Shown: positions 8,504 through 18,381, counted from the first letter of the stretch. The stretch: 64,000 nt of DNA from Porphyromonas circumdentaria (GCF_900167105.1 NZ_FUXE01000009.1:26308-90307), one strand, 5' to 3'. Translations and numbers: made by a program. The notes: generated by a model from the sequence alone, not told the origin.

Positions 8504-10258
8504 ATGAAAGATTTTCTTAAGATGTTCCTGGCCGCAGTGTTGGCCTTCTTCGTAGGATCTGTAATTATATCCTGCCTAAGTATTATTCTGTTGATCGGGT
8601 TTGTGGCTTCTACTTCGATTTCTACCCAAGGAGCTCCCGTAAAAATAGAGAGTGGCTCGGTACTTGAGGTGAACTTTAGCAACCTACAAGAGAAAGTAGC
8701 TACAACTCCTTTTGATGACCTTTTCGGTTCTTCAGACAAAGGCACCCTTTCACTAACCGACGTTATAGCCAGCATCCGCAAGGCAAAAGATAATCCCAAT
8801 ATTGAGGGAATACTACTTACAGCCAATATTCCGAGCGGGGGAATGGCTTCTATCTCGGAAGTTCGTAAAGCATTGCAAGAGTTCAAATCCTCTGGTAAAT
8901 TCATCATTGCCTATGCAGACATTTACAACCAGAAAGGTTACTATCTCGCTTCTGTAGCAGATAAAATATACCTCAATCCCCAAGGGATGATCGAACTAAA
9001 CGGTATCTACGTATCTAACGTATTCTTTAAGAAAGCCCTTGAAAATCTTGGAGTGGAAATGCAAGTCTTCAAAGTAGGTACCTACAAAGGAGCTGTAGAG
9101 CCCTTTTTATTGGATCGTCTGAGTGAACCCAACAGAGAGCAAATAACCTCTTTCAGTTCTGCTTTATGGGATAACCTTCTTGAGGGTATAGCTAAAGAAC
9201 GAAAAATAGAGGTTGCAACTCTTCAAGCTTTTGCCGATAGAGGTCCCGTTTTCCTTCCTCAACAGGAGTATCTCGAAAATAAACTCGTTGACAGCCTTCT
9301 TTTCAAACGTGAGGTTATGGATCTACTGAAAGCAAAAGACGAGGTAGATGACGATATGAAGCTCGTCTCTCTTACCAATATGAATAGAACTAAGGGTTAC
9401 ACCCCTAAAGGGAATGACAAGGTAGGAGTACTCTTTGCCGAAGGAGCAATCATGGCGGGTAAAGAGCGTGGCACGATAACAGAAGAATTGGCACAGAGAT
9501 TAATTGATATTGCCGATGAAGATGAAATCGATGCGGTCGTACTACGAGTAAACTCTCCTGGGGGAAGTAGCTTCGTTTCGGAACAGATTTGGGATGCCGT
9601 ACAATTTGTGAAGAGCAAGAAACCCATCGTTGTTTCTATGGGAGACTTTGCAGCCTCTGGCGGGTACTACATATCATGTGCTTCAAGCTATATATTTGCA
9701 GAGCCTACTACTATCACAGGTTCTATCGGTATCTATGGTATCTTCCCCAACTTTGCAGGAACAGCAAAAAAACTATCTCTTACAGAAGATGGAGTTAAGA
9801 CTGCGAAGTATGCCGACTTTGGTAATGCTTTCAGACCTATGAGAGAGGATGAAAAAGAAATCATGCAACGCTATATAGAACTCGGTTACGATACATTCAT
9901 TACCCGAGTTGCCGATGGTCGTAAACTAACGAAAGAGCAAGTAGACAATGTAGGACAAGGCCGAGTTTGGACAGGCTCACAAGCTCTCCAACACGGATTG
10001 GTAGACGGCTTAGGTGGCTTGGATGAAGCTATCGAAAAGGCTGCAGAACTTGCCGAGATAACCTCCTACACCATCGAGTATGAAAAAACTTATAGAGATC
10101 GTTTCGAAGAACTATTCTCTTCTCTCTCTTACACAGTCTCTCAAAGCATCCTCGAGAGAGTTTTGACGAAAGAAGAAATCGAAGCCCTTAAAGAGACACG
10201 ATCATACCGAGAGAATGCAGGTGTACAAGCACGTTTGATGTATAACATAAAAATGTAA
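8504..10258 (+). CDS. sppA: Signal peptide peptidase SppA, 67K type
   Basis: Membrane-anchored serine protease that degrades signal peptides left after secretion. I take the ATG at 8504 (MKDFLKMFLAAV) rather than a TTG 15 bp earlier, because it gives a normal anchor helix at about residues 7-30. The long form has two tandem protease-like halves. The N-terminal half carries the candidate general-base Lys (YNQKGYYLAS). The C-terminal half has SPGGSSFVSEQIW and the nucleophile region ASGGYYISC followed by TITGSIGI. About 584 residues, close to E. coli SppA. A strong terminator follows directly, abutting lpxK. Confidence 0.95.
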   Translation: MKDFLKMFLAAVLAFFVGSVIISCLSIILLIGFVASTSISTQGAPVKIESGSVLEVNFSNLQEKVATTPFDDLFGSSDKGTLSLTDVIASIRKAKDNPNIEGILLTANIPSGGMASISEVRKALQEFKSSGKFIIAYADIYNQKGYYLASVADKIYLNPQGMIELNGIYVSNVFFKKALENLGVEMQVFKVGTYKGAVEPFLLDRLSEPNREQITSFSSALWDNLLEGIAKERKIEVATLQAFADRGPVFLPQQEYLENKLVDSLLFKREVMDLLKAKDEVDDDMKLVSLTNMNRTKGYTPKGNDKVGVLFAEGAIMAGKERGTITEELAQRLIDIADEDEIDAVVLRVNSPGGSSFVSEQIWDAVQFVKSKKPIVVSMGDFAASGGYYISCASSYIFAEPTTITGSIGIYGIFPNFAGTAKKLSLTEDGVKTAKYADFGNAFRPMREDEKEIMQRYIELGYDTFITRVADGRKLTKEQVDNVGQGRVWTGSQALQHGLVDGLGGLDEAIEKAAELAEITSYTIEYEKTYRDRFEELFSSLSYTVSQSILERVLTKEEIEALKETRSYRENAGVQARLMYNIKM

Positions 10259-10265
10259 TAAATAT

Positions 10266-10313
10266 CGAAGAGGAGTTACCCACTATAGGGGTAGCTCCTC
10301 TTCGGAGCTTTTT
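10266..10313 (+). terminator. Rho-independent terminator between sppA and lpxK
   Basis: CGAAGAGGAG (10266-10275) pairs with CTCCTCTTCG (10295-10304), extended inwards by ACCC/GGGT, then TTTTT at 10309-10313. The lpxK ATG is only 5 bp after the T run, so the hairpin also covers lpxK's ribosome-loading region. Confidence 0.85.
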
Positions 10314-10317
10314 CTCT

Positions 10318-11409
10318 ATGAAAAATCGCAGCATATACAGATGTCTGTATCCCATTTCATTTTTATATGGGGTGGGAGTTCGGCTGCGAAATTATCTGTA
10401 CAACAAAGAGATACTTAAGAGTAAAAGCTACCCTATCCCCATTATTTGCATTGGGAACCTCTCGGTGGGAGGTTCGGGGAAAACGCCGATGGTGGAATAT
10501 TTGATACGACACTTGGGGTCGAAATATCGCATCGCTGTTGTAAGTAGAGGGTATAAAAGACGCAGCAAGGGCTTAGTAATAGCTCTTCCTAACGATACCG
10601 CCTCTCAAATAGGAGACGAACCTCGGCAAATACTCTACAACTTTCCAAAAGTCATGATGGTACTTGATGGCAATAGACGTAGAGCCATTGAGTATCTTCT
10701 ATCTCTTCCAAAAGAGGAACAGCCCGAGATAATCCTTTTAGATGATGGATTTCAGCACCGCAGAGTACTCCCCTCACTCTCAATCCTTCTTACAGATTGG
10801 AACAAACCCTATATAAAGGATAAATTGCTTCCCGTAGGCCGACTACGAGAGAGTCTCGAGGGAGCTCTCAGAGCAGATTGCATAATTCTCACACGATGTC
10901 CAGAGGAAATTCCCCCCATTGAGTACCGAATCATGGAGCGTAACCTATCTCTGTACCCTCATCAAAGTCTTCTTTTCAGTCGTACTGTATCTGGAGATCT
11001 TACTCCCCTCTTTCCCAAAGAGGCGGTAGCGGCAAATAACGGCAACGTAAAGCAGAGAGTAATTGCCATAGCTGGTATAGCCCAGCCAGAGTATTTTTTC
11101 GCCGATTTGAAGAAACGCTTTAATGTAATAAAGACGTTACATTATCCCGATCATCACCACTTCTCAGAGCGAGAATTAGCTTCTTTCTCTACCCTTTTAA
11201 GTGACCACCCTTCTTCGCTATTGGTACTAACGCAAAAAGATGCTGTGCGCATTATAGACTATAAGGAAAAGCTCCCTCAGCAATTAAAAAGTAGACTATA
11301 CTACATCCCCATAGAGACAGTATTATCAGAAGAGGATAGTACTAAACTCGAAAAGATTGTGGAGAAAACAATCCGCCAAGTTAACCAAAACTCTTCCCTA
11401 CATTTATAA
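10318..11409 (+). CDS. lpxK: Tetraacyldisaccharide 4'-kinase LpxK
   Basis: Phosphorylates the 4' position of the lipid A disaccharide precursor at the inner membrane to give lipid IVA. The 363-residue protein begins with the typical membrane-proximal helix (YPISFLYGVGVRLRNYLYN) and has the Walker A segment GNLSVGGSGKTP at residues 46-57. The DDGFQHRRV motif and the HYPDHHHFSE motif are intact. A terminator lies just upstream, so its own promoter or read-through must drive it. thiL starts 5 bp after the stop. Confidence 0.96.
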   Translation: MKNRSIYRCLYPISFLYGVGVRLRNYLYNKEILKSKSYPIPIICIGNLSVGGSGKTPMVEYLIRHLGSKYRIAVVSRGYKRRSKGLVIALPNDTASQIGDEPRQILYNFPKVMMVLDGNRRRAIEYLLSLPKEEQPEIILLDDGFQHRRVLPSLSILLTDWNKPYIKDKLLPVGRLRESLEGALRADCIILTRCPEEIPPIEYRIMERNLSLYPHQSLLFSRTVSGDLTPLFPKEAVAANNGNVKQRVIAIAGIAQPEYFFADLKKRFNVIKTLHYPDHHHFSERELASFSTLLSDHPSSLLVLTQKDAVRIIDYKEKLPQQLKSRLYYIPIETVLSEEDSTKLEKIVEKTIRQVNQNSSLHL

Positions 11410-11414
11410 ATCTT

Positions 11415-12485
11415 ATGGCAACAAAAATATCAGAGCTTGGAGAGTTTGCACTCATCCAACGCCTTACTGAGCAGCAAAAGTTAGGCAATAAGACAACCCT
11501 CTTTGGAGTTGGCGACGATGCTGCCGTACTATCTGCCCCTAATGGTTCCCAACAATTGGTTACCACCGATTTGTTATTGGAGGGCATACATTTCGATTTG
11601 ATGTATGTCCCCCTTAAGCACCTTGGTTATAAGGCCGTAATGGTGAACCTCTCTGACATCTTCGCCATGAATGGGAAACCCGAACAAATCACGGTATCCA
11701 TCGGTATATCTGCAAAGTTTTCTGTTGAACAAATCGACGAACTCTACCAAGGAATATACCTTGCCGCACAGCGATATGGAGTAGATGTGGTAGGAGGAGA
11801 TACCTCTTCTTCGCTCAATGGACTGGTCATCAGTATAACCTGTATCGGCTATGCCCAGCCCGAAAAAGTGGTGTATCGCCATGGAGCGAAGCCCACCGAT
11901 TTGATTTGTGTGACGGGGGACTTAGGAGCTGCCTACATGGGGTTACTCCTTTTAGAACGCGAGAAAAAGGTCTTCCAAGCAGACCCTACTCCATTCTTTA
12001 CCCCTGATTTTTCAGGGAGAGAATACCTCATAGAACGCCAACTGAAACCCGAGGCAAGAGGAGATGTTATAGCTCTTCTGGCAGAGCGCAATCTCTTACC
12101 TTCTTCGATGATGGATATTTCGGACGGGCTCTCCAGCGAATTACTACACATAGCCAATAGAAGTAAAGTAGGAATACGTGTATATGAAGAACGTATCCCT
12201 ATAGACCACGAAACTGTTGCAGCGGCAGAAGATATGCACATAGCCCCTATTACAGCAGCATTAAACGGAGGGGAAGATTACGAACTACTATTCACTCTTC
12301 CCATTACAGCAAGTGATTACATACAAGACTTTCCTGGAGTTTCTCTGATAGGATACGTTACAGACCCTTCGGAAGGATGTCATATAGTAGCAAAAGATGG
12401 CAGTGCCATTCCCCTTGTTGCACAGGGATGGACTATGTCTAAAGGATTCACCTCAAACCAATCGAAGACAGAAACAGAGAAATGA
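11415..12485 (+). CDS. thiL: Thiamine-monophosphate kinase
   Basis: Phosphorylates thiamine monophosphate to thiamine diphosphate. The 356-residue protein shows the PurM/ThiL fold motifs FGVGDDAAVL, TTDLLLEGIHF, VVGGDTSSS and SSMMDISDGLSSELLHI, plus the late GGEDYELLF. The stop overlaps the start of the ABC permease gene (ATGA, 12482-12485), and lpxK is 5 bp upstream, so lpxK-thiL-permease-ATPase appear to form one transcription unit. Confidence 0.96.
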   Translation: MATKISELGEFALIQRLTEQQKLGNKTTLFGVGDDAAVLSAPNGSQQLVTTDLLLEGIHFDLMYVPLKHLGYKAVMVNLSDIFAMNGKPEQITVSIGISAKFSVEQIDELYQGIYLAAQRYGVDVVGGDTSSSLNGLVISITCIGYAQPEKVVYRHGAKPTDLICVTGDLGAAYMGLLLLEREKKVFQADPTPFFTPDFSGREYLIERQLKPEARGDVIALLAERNLLPSSMMDISDGLSSELLHIANRSKVGIRVYEERIPIDHETVAAAEDMHIAPITAALNGGEDYELLFTLPITASDYIQDFPGVSLIGYVTDPSEGCHIVAKDGSAIPLVAQGWTMSKGFTSNQSKTETEK

Positions 12486-13255
12486 TAGATTCGAAAAAAA
12501 TTCTTCAACCCTTTAATAGAGCTTTATCTGACGTTGGTCAGTACTCTATGCTCATGAAGCAGGTTTTTACTCGTCCAGTGCGATGGGGTATATTCTTCAA
12601 ATCACTAATACGAGAGATATTGGACATGGGGTTAGGCTCTATATGGATTGTAGTGATTATCTCCTTTTTTATCGGCTCGGTAATTACTATCCAGTTGGCC
12701 ATCAATATGAGCTCTCCGTTCATTCCTCGGTTCACAATCGGTTACGCTACGCGTGAAATTGTTTTGTTAGAATTTTCCTCCTCTATTATGTGTCTCATTT
12801 TAGCGGGAAAAATAGGCTCCAGTATCGCCTCCGAGCTCGGCACCATGCGTGTAACGGAGCAGATAGATGCCCTCGAAGTGATGGGAATCAACTCCGCCAA
12901 CTTTCTAATCTTACCGAAGATTACGGGACTACTTCTTTTCATTCCCATACTGTCTATTATCAGTATGGCAACGGCTATTGGCGGAGGTTTTCTGGCCACA
13001 TTCGTTACCCCAAGCATAACAGCGAGTGATTTTGAGTATGGCATGCAACTCTATTTTAATGCCTATAACATTGTTTACTCTATCGTAAAATCTCTGGTGT
13101 ATGCTTTTATAATAACGTCGGGGGCAAGCTATTTTGGTTACACGGTTAAGGGGGGAGCACTTGCCGTTGGTCATGCAAGTACCAATGCCGTGGTAACGAG
13201 TAGTGTATTGATACTGCTTGCCGATGTCCTTCTAACCAACTTATTACTCATTTAA
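12482..13255 (+). CDS. MlaE/YrbE-family ABC transporter permease
   Basis: Inner-membrane permease of the Mla-type lipid transport family, which moves phospholipids between inner and outer membranes. The 257 residues give five to six hydrophobic segments, with family features such as EFSSSIMCLILAGKIGSSIASELGTMRVTEQIDALEVMG and a late GGALAVGHASTNAVV. It overlaps thiL by 4 bp and precedes its ATPase by 10 bp. No MCE-domain (MlaD-like) gene is in the window, which would normally be the third partner. Confidence 0.92.
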   Translation: MIDSKKILQPFNRALSDVGQYSMLMKQVFTRPVRWGIFFKSLIREILDMGLGSIWIVVIISFFIGSVITIQLAINMSSPFIPRFTIGYATREIVLLEFSSSIMCLILAGKIGSSIASELGTMRVTEQIDALEVMGINSANFLILPKITGLLLFIPILSIISMATAIGGGFLATFVTPSITASDFEYGMQLYFNAYNIVYSIVKSLVYAFIITSGASYFGYTVKGGALAVGHASTNAVVTSSVLILLADVLLTNLLLI

Positions 13256-13265
13256 TATACACACC

Positions 13266-13988
13266 ATGATTGTAGTAGAGCAATTAACCAAAAGTTTTGA
13301 CGATAAGATTGTACTTCGTGGCGTTGATGCTGTCTTCAAACCTGCTACAACCAATCTAATCATAGGAAGAAGTGGAGCGGGGAAAACCGTTCTACTGAAA
13401 AGTCTCATCGGACTTATAGAGCCAACATCGGGGAGAATACTCTTTGAGGATATAAACATCTGTCAGTTTACCAAAGAACAAACCAAGACGCTGCGACAAA
13501 ACATGGGGGTTATGTTCCAAGGCTCCGCACTATTTGACAGCATGACCATACTGGAAAATGTCCGTTTCCCATTAGACGCCTTTAGCAAAAAATCTCTAAG
13601 CTACCGCAAAGGACAGGCGATGGAGTATCTCAAAAAGGTTGGATTGGCACAAGCGGCCAATAAATATCCCTCTGAGGTTAGTGGGGGGATGATGAAACGT
13701 GCTGCTCTTGCTCGTGCTATCGTTAACCACCCGAAATACCTCTTTTGTGACGAACCCAACTCAGGCTTAGACCCCAAAACGGGGGGAACCATAGACCAAC
13801 TCATCAAAGATCTAACTCTTGAGTTTGAGATAACGACCGTTATCAACACTCATGATATGAATTCTGTGCAGAACATCGGAGACCATATCCTATTCCTGCA
13901 CAAAGGGCTGAAAAATTGGGAGGGAAGTTACAAGGATATTGAAACCTCTGCAACAGACCAACTCAAAAATTTTCTCTCTCTTTTCTAA
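13266..13988 (+). CDS. MlaF-like ABC transporter ATP-binding protein
   Basis: ATPase partner of the preceding permease. In 240 residues it has Walker A GRSGAGKT at 34-41, a Q-loop (MFQGSALFD), the signature VSGGMMKRAALARA, Walker B LFCDEPNSGLD and the H-loop His in NTHD. The GSALFDSMTILENVRFPL stretch is characteristic of the MlaF group. A hairpin terminator follows at 13999-14036. Confidence 0.94.
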   Translation: MIVVEQLTKSFDDKIVLRGVDAVFKPATTNLIIGRSGAGKTVLLKSLIGLIEPTSGRILFEDINICQFTKEQTKTLRQNMGVMFQGSALFDSMTILENVRFPLDAFSKKSLSYRKGQAMEYLKKVGLAQAANKYPSEVSGGMMKRAALARAIVNHPKYLFCDEPNSGLDPKTGGTIDQLIKDLTLEFEITTVINTHDMNSVQNIGDHILFLHKGLKNWEGSYKDIETSATDQLKNFLSLF

Positions 13989-13998
13989 CTATAAAAAA

Positions 13999-14036
13999 TT
14001 CCGTATATACGCGGCGAAATTTTTGTATATACGGAA
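13999..14036. terminator. Terminator hairpin between convergent genes
   Basis: TTCCGTATATAC (13999-14010) pairs perfectly over 12 bp with GTATATACGGAA (14025-14036). It sits between the plus-strand ABC ATPase and the minus-strand methyltransferase. A and T tracts on both sides suit either direction. Confidence 0.65.
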
Positions 14037-14155
14037 ATTTCCTTGTGGACAACGTTTTTTTTGAGGGCTACAAAGACACCAAAAAACACCTGTTTACCAG
14101 CCATTTACAAAACATCATGCGACACCTCTCTCGTAGTATCGTTATGGGGTATATA

Positions 14156-15412
14156 TTAGGATGTATGTTCTACAGGCTGCACACGTAGTATAACGAGAGT
14201 GTCGTCATAAATTGTAGTTCCAAAAAGCCGTACTTCATCGCCCGATTTTATTCCACTCTTTGCATAAAACTGTTCTGGTTTAAGTGGGAAATTACGTGCC
14301 GAAAAGTTGGCTCTCGGGATAGATTTTTTCAACCGCTTCAGTACTCCCGAACTAAAAGGTATCTCTTCCACGATTTGATATACCTTGCCAGGAAAGTCGA
14401 TACAAAGACGCTCCGAGGTGTAAAGATGTGAATTGGGATGCAAACTCTTTACCCTCCACCTATGGGCTATCGTTCTATAAAGTCCGCTCTTAAAAGCTCC
14501 CGCATGTGGTAGATACAAGTATTTTCCTACTTCCGTTGCAATAGAGAGTGCCTGCCCTCGCTCCTCTTGCAGTGTACCGATAAAAAAGTGTTCTGCCTTC
14601 CCCTCTGAGGTCAGTGTAGTAACTTTTATCGGTATTTCCCCTTCACTTCGCTCCCTGTCCCAACGCTCTATAAAGACCAATAGCTCCTTTACCTCCCCTT
14701 GTGATACGACAATCTCTATAAATGAAACTTTCGGCATTTGGCGGAGAGTATCCGTTACATCAACCATCGGCGAAAGCTTAATCAGTACTCGCCCTTGATA
14801 GCCGAGTTCGTTGAGACGAGTACATACCGTTAAAGGATTAGGTACAATGTCCTGCAAGCCATAGGTTCTGCGGCCTGTTTCGGAACGCCTTGCGGGGTCA
14901 AAATAAAACAATGTAGTTCCCTCTCGAACAACCCTGTCAAGACAATCGTTCATATCGGCATGTAGGATGGAAAGGACTAAGTCTTTTTTACCCTCCAATA
15001 GGCGTGGCAAATTGTAACGAGCCGCTTCTACAAAAAATCCTTTCCTCTCTATATAAGTAGCCGTGTGAGCCAACTTTGCCATAGCAACAAAGTCTATTCC
15101 TAATCCCCCCGTTCCATCGACAAGTATCTCTCCCTCATGCACATAATTTTGCTTATAAAGAGCTGTCGCCTCACTCGAAGCCTGCTCGTAGGAGATGCCA
15201 GCAGGAAGAAATATCCTCTTGGATACCAACGAGGGGTATTTCAAGAGCATTTTTCCCCGATAAGTTAGCTGTCGTACCACATCTGCCTGTAGTTCTTTCG
15301 GAATGACCGTACTTCCCAAAAGTATCCTGTCGGGAGATAGATGCTCATAAGTAGCGACCCATTCCATTATTGCCTTTATCTTTTCGCTGGCAGATTCGCA
15401 AGAGTGATTCAT
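14156..15412 (-). CDS. Class I SAM-dependent methyltransferase with THUMP-like C-terminal domain
   Basis: Probable nucleic-acid or RNA methyltransferase. The 418-residue protein has SAM-binding motif I VDGTGGLGIDFVAMA at about residues 98-112 and a catalytic-type FYFDPARR near 170. The C-terminal half contains LYTSERLCIDFPGKVY and SVPRANFSARNFPL-like sequence (here SIPRANFSARNFPL) that I associate with the THUMP-like domain of Bacteroidota methyltransferases. The substrate is unknown. It stands alone on the minus strand, convergent with the ABC operon and divergent from the T9SS plug gene. Confidence 0.8.
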   Translation of the reverse strand: MNHSCESASEKIKAIMEWVATYEHLSPDRILLGSTVIPKELQADVVRQLTYRGKMLLKYPSLVSKRIFLPAGISYEQASSEATALYKQNYVHEGEILVDGTGGLGIDFVAMAKLAHTATYIERKGFFVEAARYNLPRLLEGKKDLVLSILHADMNDCLDRVVREGTTLFYFDPARRSETGRRTYGLQDIVPNPLTVCTRLNELGYQGRVLIKLSPMVDVTDTLRQMPKVSFIEIVVSQGEVKELLVFIERWDRERSEGEIPIKVTTLTSEGKAEHFFIGTLQEERGQALSIATEVGKYLYLPHAGAFKSGLYRTIAHRWRVKSLHPNSHLYTSERLCIDFPGKVYQIVEEIPFSSGVLKRLKKSIPRANFSARNFPLKPEQFYAKSGIKSGDEVRLFGTTIYDDTLVILRVQPVEHTS

Positions 15413-15486
15413 AAAAGAGAGAAGTTTGTAGAAAGCTCCTTTACTCCTTAAGAGCTTTTATAAGCATTTTGCATGCCGAAATTAAG

Positions 15487-15494
15487 TATATTTG
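15487..15494 (+). promoter_or_regulatory. -7 box immediately before T9SS plug gene
   Basis: TATATTTG, a full match to TAnnTTTG, ends only 4 bases before the ATG at 15499. TTTTG lies at 15467-15471, a short 15-bp spacer. If used, the mRNA would be leaderless. Confidence 0.5.
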
Positions 15495-15498
15495 CCGA

Positions 15499-16791
15499 AT
15501 GAAGCTGTATAGTCGCCTCTGGATAGGCTTATTATCAGGTCTTTTTATCATCGTTGGAAAGAGTTGGGCTAATCCGATTTTCCCAACTCGGCTATTAAAC
15601 AATTCGGTAGCTGGGCTTACTGTTTCCGTGGCGGGGACAACCTCATGGCGACCTTTTCCCTACTATACTCCATCCCTCGGGGAGGCTCTTATCATAGAGT
15701 TTGATTTTTTAGGGGGAGAGTTAGTCCCCTTCTCTTATACGCTGAAGCACTATACAGCACAATGGGAGAATAGTGGCTTAGCCCCCTCAGAATATATCAA
15801 AGGCTTTATTAGCGGAGAGATCACCGAGAGTAAACTCTCTGAGGCTACGAAAGTTTCCTACCGCCACTACTCCCTACGTCTTGACAACTCTGCCCCCTCG
15901 CAACCCATTCTATCGGGCAACTATATCCTACAAATCTTTCCAGCTAATGAGAGTGCAGAGAATCCCTATTTAGAAGTTGCCTTTTCTCTATTAGAGCCTA
16001 TTGCCAGCATCGAGTCTACTGTTACCCCAATTACCCAAAAAGAGAGCTATGGAGGTACCCAACAAGTCAATCTTTTACTAAAGACAAAAGAGCTCAGAGT
16101 AACCAACCCTATACAGGAGTTGACAATTGTTGTCGGACAAAACAGTCGTCATGACAACGCTGTATATCTGTCACAACCATCGGGTATCACAGGCGGGCAA
16201 CTTCGGTACGATTATAATCAAGGAGCTCTCTTTGCAGCAGGCAACGAGTATTATGCCTATGAAATACTGAATGACAACATATCGGGCATGGGAATAGATC
16301 GCTTGGTATCGACCTCAAATGCGACACAACTACTATTGTACCCCCAGAGTCAGAGGAGCCAAACCTCTTATCTTTTCAATCAAGATGCAGATGGACAATA
16401 CGTAATACGCTCCATTGAAACGGGAGGAACAAGCGATGTTAATACCGACTACTACGAAGTATTTTTCTACTACTACGCACCACCTCTACATAATAATGAG
16501 CAGCTCTATCTGTTTGGAGAAGCTTTTGATGCTCTTCCTATGGAGGAAAGGAAGCTAACCTACGATGCCAATTTGGGTGCCTACACGGGGCAAGTTTTCC
16601 TCAAAGGAGGCTATGTATCCTTTACCTATCTCTCCTCCTCAGACAACCTCTCTTTCTCTGGAGAGCAGACTGAGGGTAATTTTTACCCGACCTCTAACCT
16701 ATACACCAGTTTTGTCTACTACCGCCCTCAAGGAGCTCGCTATGACCGCTTGGTAGGAGTAGATACAATCCGCTATAATCACCAACAATAA
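15499..16791 (+). CDS. Type IX secretion system plug-domain protein (DUF5103)
   Basis: About 430 residues with a signal peptide (LWIGLLSGLFIIVGKSWA). A beta-rich body matches in character the DUF5103 family, now linked to the T9SS translocon plug that seals the SprA/Sov pore in the outer membrane. Family-like stretches are PFSYTLKHYTAQWENSGL, SGNYILQIFP and QLYLFGEAFD. I chose ATG 15499 over the TTG at 15469 because it places the signal sequence at the N-terminus. GH3 follows after 9 bp. Its presence agrees with the T9SS cargo proteins elsewhere in the window. The family identification is from memory of its pattern, not a search. Confidence 0.8.
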   Translation: MKLYSRLWIGLLSGLFIIVGKSWANPIFPTRLLNNSVAGLTVSVAGTTSWRPFPYYTPSLGEALIIEFDFLGGELVPFSYTLKHYTAQWENSGLAPSEYIKGFISGEITESKLSEATKVSYRHYSLRLDNSAPSQPILSGNYILQIFPANESAENPYLEVAFSLLEPIASIESTVTPITQKESYGGTQQVNLLLKTKELRVTNPIQELTIVVGQNSRHDNAVYLSQPSGITGGQLRYDYNQGALFAAGNEYYAYEILNDNISGMGIDRLVSTSNATQLLLYPQSQRSQTSYLFNQDADGQYVIRSIETGGTSDVNTDYYEVFFYYYAPPLHNNEQLYLFGEAFDALPMEERKLTYDANLGAYTGQVFLKGGYVSFTYLSSSDNLSFSGEQTEGNFYPTSNLYTSFVYYRPQGARYDRLVGVDTIRYNHQQ

Positions 16792-16800
16792 ACAACTCAC

Positions 16801-18315
16801 ATGGATGCTTTTACTCGCCTTATTTACACGGCTATGTCTATGCGTATAAAGAGCATAGAGCAGTATAATCACCAATCTTTACAACTACAAGAGAGGCAGC
16901 TAAAGAGAGTACTTCGTTGCCTGCAAGCCACCGAATACGGGCGTCGCTACAATGCCCACACTGTAAAAAATGCCGAAGACTATGCAAAGGCTCTTCCCAT
17001 CGTGTCATACGACAACATAGCTTCCTATACAGAGCGTATGCTCACTGGCGAACGTAATCTTTTAGTCAAAGGAGGGTGCGATAGATTTGCCGTATCGAGC
17101 GGAACATCTGCAGGTAGGAGCAAACGACTTCCCGTCAACGCACTGCATCTGCAAGCATGCCATTTCAAAGGGGCTTCCGATACACTCTGGCTCTATCTTT
17201 CGACCCGACCCGACAGTCGCTTCTTTGCAACGAAAGGTCTCACTCTGGGAGGAAGTCAAAAACCCGTATCTCTGATGGAGAACATATCGCAAGGCGACCT
17301 TAGCTCCATACTCATCGAGAAGATGCCCTCTTTGGGTAATATGATCAGAGTGCCCTCGAAGCAAACACTACTCATGGAAGAGTGGGATGCTAAAATGGAG
17401 CAAATTATACGAGAGGTTGCCTACGCTCGAGTAGGGAGCATATCAGGAGTTCCCTCGTGGATGTTGCACCTTATAAAAGGCGTATTGGAGTATACGGGCA
17501 AGGAAAGCTTATCTGACGTATGGCCCGACTTGGAGGTATTTTTCCACGGAGGTATCAGTTTTCTGCCCTACCAAGAGGAGTATCGTCGATTGATTCCCTC
17601 TCCCAAAATGCAGTACCGCGAGACCTACAACGCCTCAGAAGGTTTTTTCGGCATACAGAACGATCCCTCCGACACTTCACTCCTACTCATGCTCGACTAT
17701 GGGATCTACTATGAATTCGTTCCCTTAAGCGAATTGGACAAAGAGCATCCCTCTGCCGTTCCCTTAGAAGGGGTCAAAGTCGGCACTACCTATGCCCTTG
17801 TTATAAGCACTCTCGGAGGGTTGTATCGCTACATGCTTGGGGACACCATCTCTTTTACAAGTACTCACCCCTACAAGATAAAAATTGTAGGGCGTACCGC
17901 CTCGTACATCAATGCATTTGGGGAGGAACTTATGGTCTTTAATGCAGATGCTGCTCTCTCTAAAGTTGCCCAAGAATTCGGCGTTACTGTACGGGACTAT
18001 ACTGCTGCTCCTCTTTTTCTCAACGAAGAGGGCAAAGGAAGGCATGATTGGGTTATAGAGTTCGAAGAGGCTCCACAAGATGTAGAGGCTTTTGCCCTGC
18101 GTCTGCATGAGCTGTTGCGCTTGGAAAACTCCGATTATGATGCCAAAAGTTACAATAACATGACCTTGCTACCACTAAAAATCTATATAGCACCCTCGGG
18201 TACATTCAATGCTTATCTGGCATCTGAGGGGAAATTAGGGGGGCAACACAAAGTACCTCGACTCAAAAACGACCGTACACTTATCGACCGTCTTCTTGAT
18301 ATAATAAAGCCGTAA
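16801..18315 (+). CDS. GH3 auxin-responsive promoter family protein (acyl-adenylate-forming)
   Basis: Member of the GH3 branch of the adenylating superfamily; plant members conjugate amino acids to acyl substrates, while the substrate of bacterial members is unknown. The 504-residue protein shows FAVSSGTSAGRSKRLPV (ATP phosphate-binding loop), the middle motif YRETYNASEGFFGIQ, and GGLYRYMLGDTISF followed by KIVGRTASYINAFGEEL. Family length and motif order are intact. It starts 9 bp after the T9SS plug gene, so the two may be co-expressed, though no functional link is known to me. Confidence 0.9.
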   Translation: MDAFTRLIYTAMSMRIKSIEQYNHQSLQLQERQLKRVLRCLQATEYGRRYNAHTVKNAEDYAKALPIVSYDNIASYTERMLTGERNLLVKGGCDRFAVSSGTSAGRSKRLPVNALHLQACHFKGASDTLWLYLSTRPDSRFFATKGLTLGGSQKPVSLMENISQGDLSSILIEKMPSLGNMIRVPSKQTLLMEEWDAKMEQIIREVAYARVGSISGVPSWMLHLIKGVLEYTGKESLSDVWPDLEVFFHGGISFLPYQEEYRRLIPSPKMQYRETYNASEGFFGIQNDPSDTSLLLMLDYGIYYEFVPLSELDKEHPSAVPLEGVKVGTTYALVISTLGGLYRYMLGDTISFTSTHPYKIKIVGRTASYINAFGEELMVFNADAALSKVAQEFGVTVRDYTAAPLFLNEEGKGRHDWVIEFEEAPQDVEAFALRLHELLRLENSDYDAKSYNNMTLLPLKIYIAPSGTFNAYLASEGKLGGQHKVPRLKNDRTLIDRLLDIIKP

Positions 18316-18381
18316 AGGAAGCTTTTTACCCTTTCCCTGAGAAGAAGTTACTCAACGTATAAGAAATATAATCATACACAA

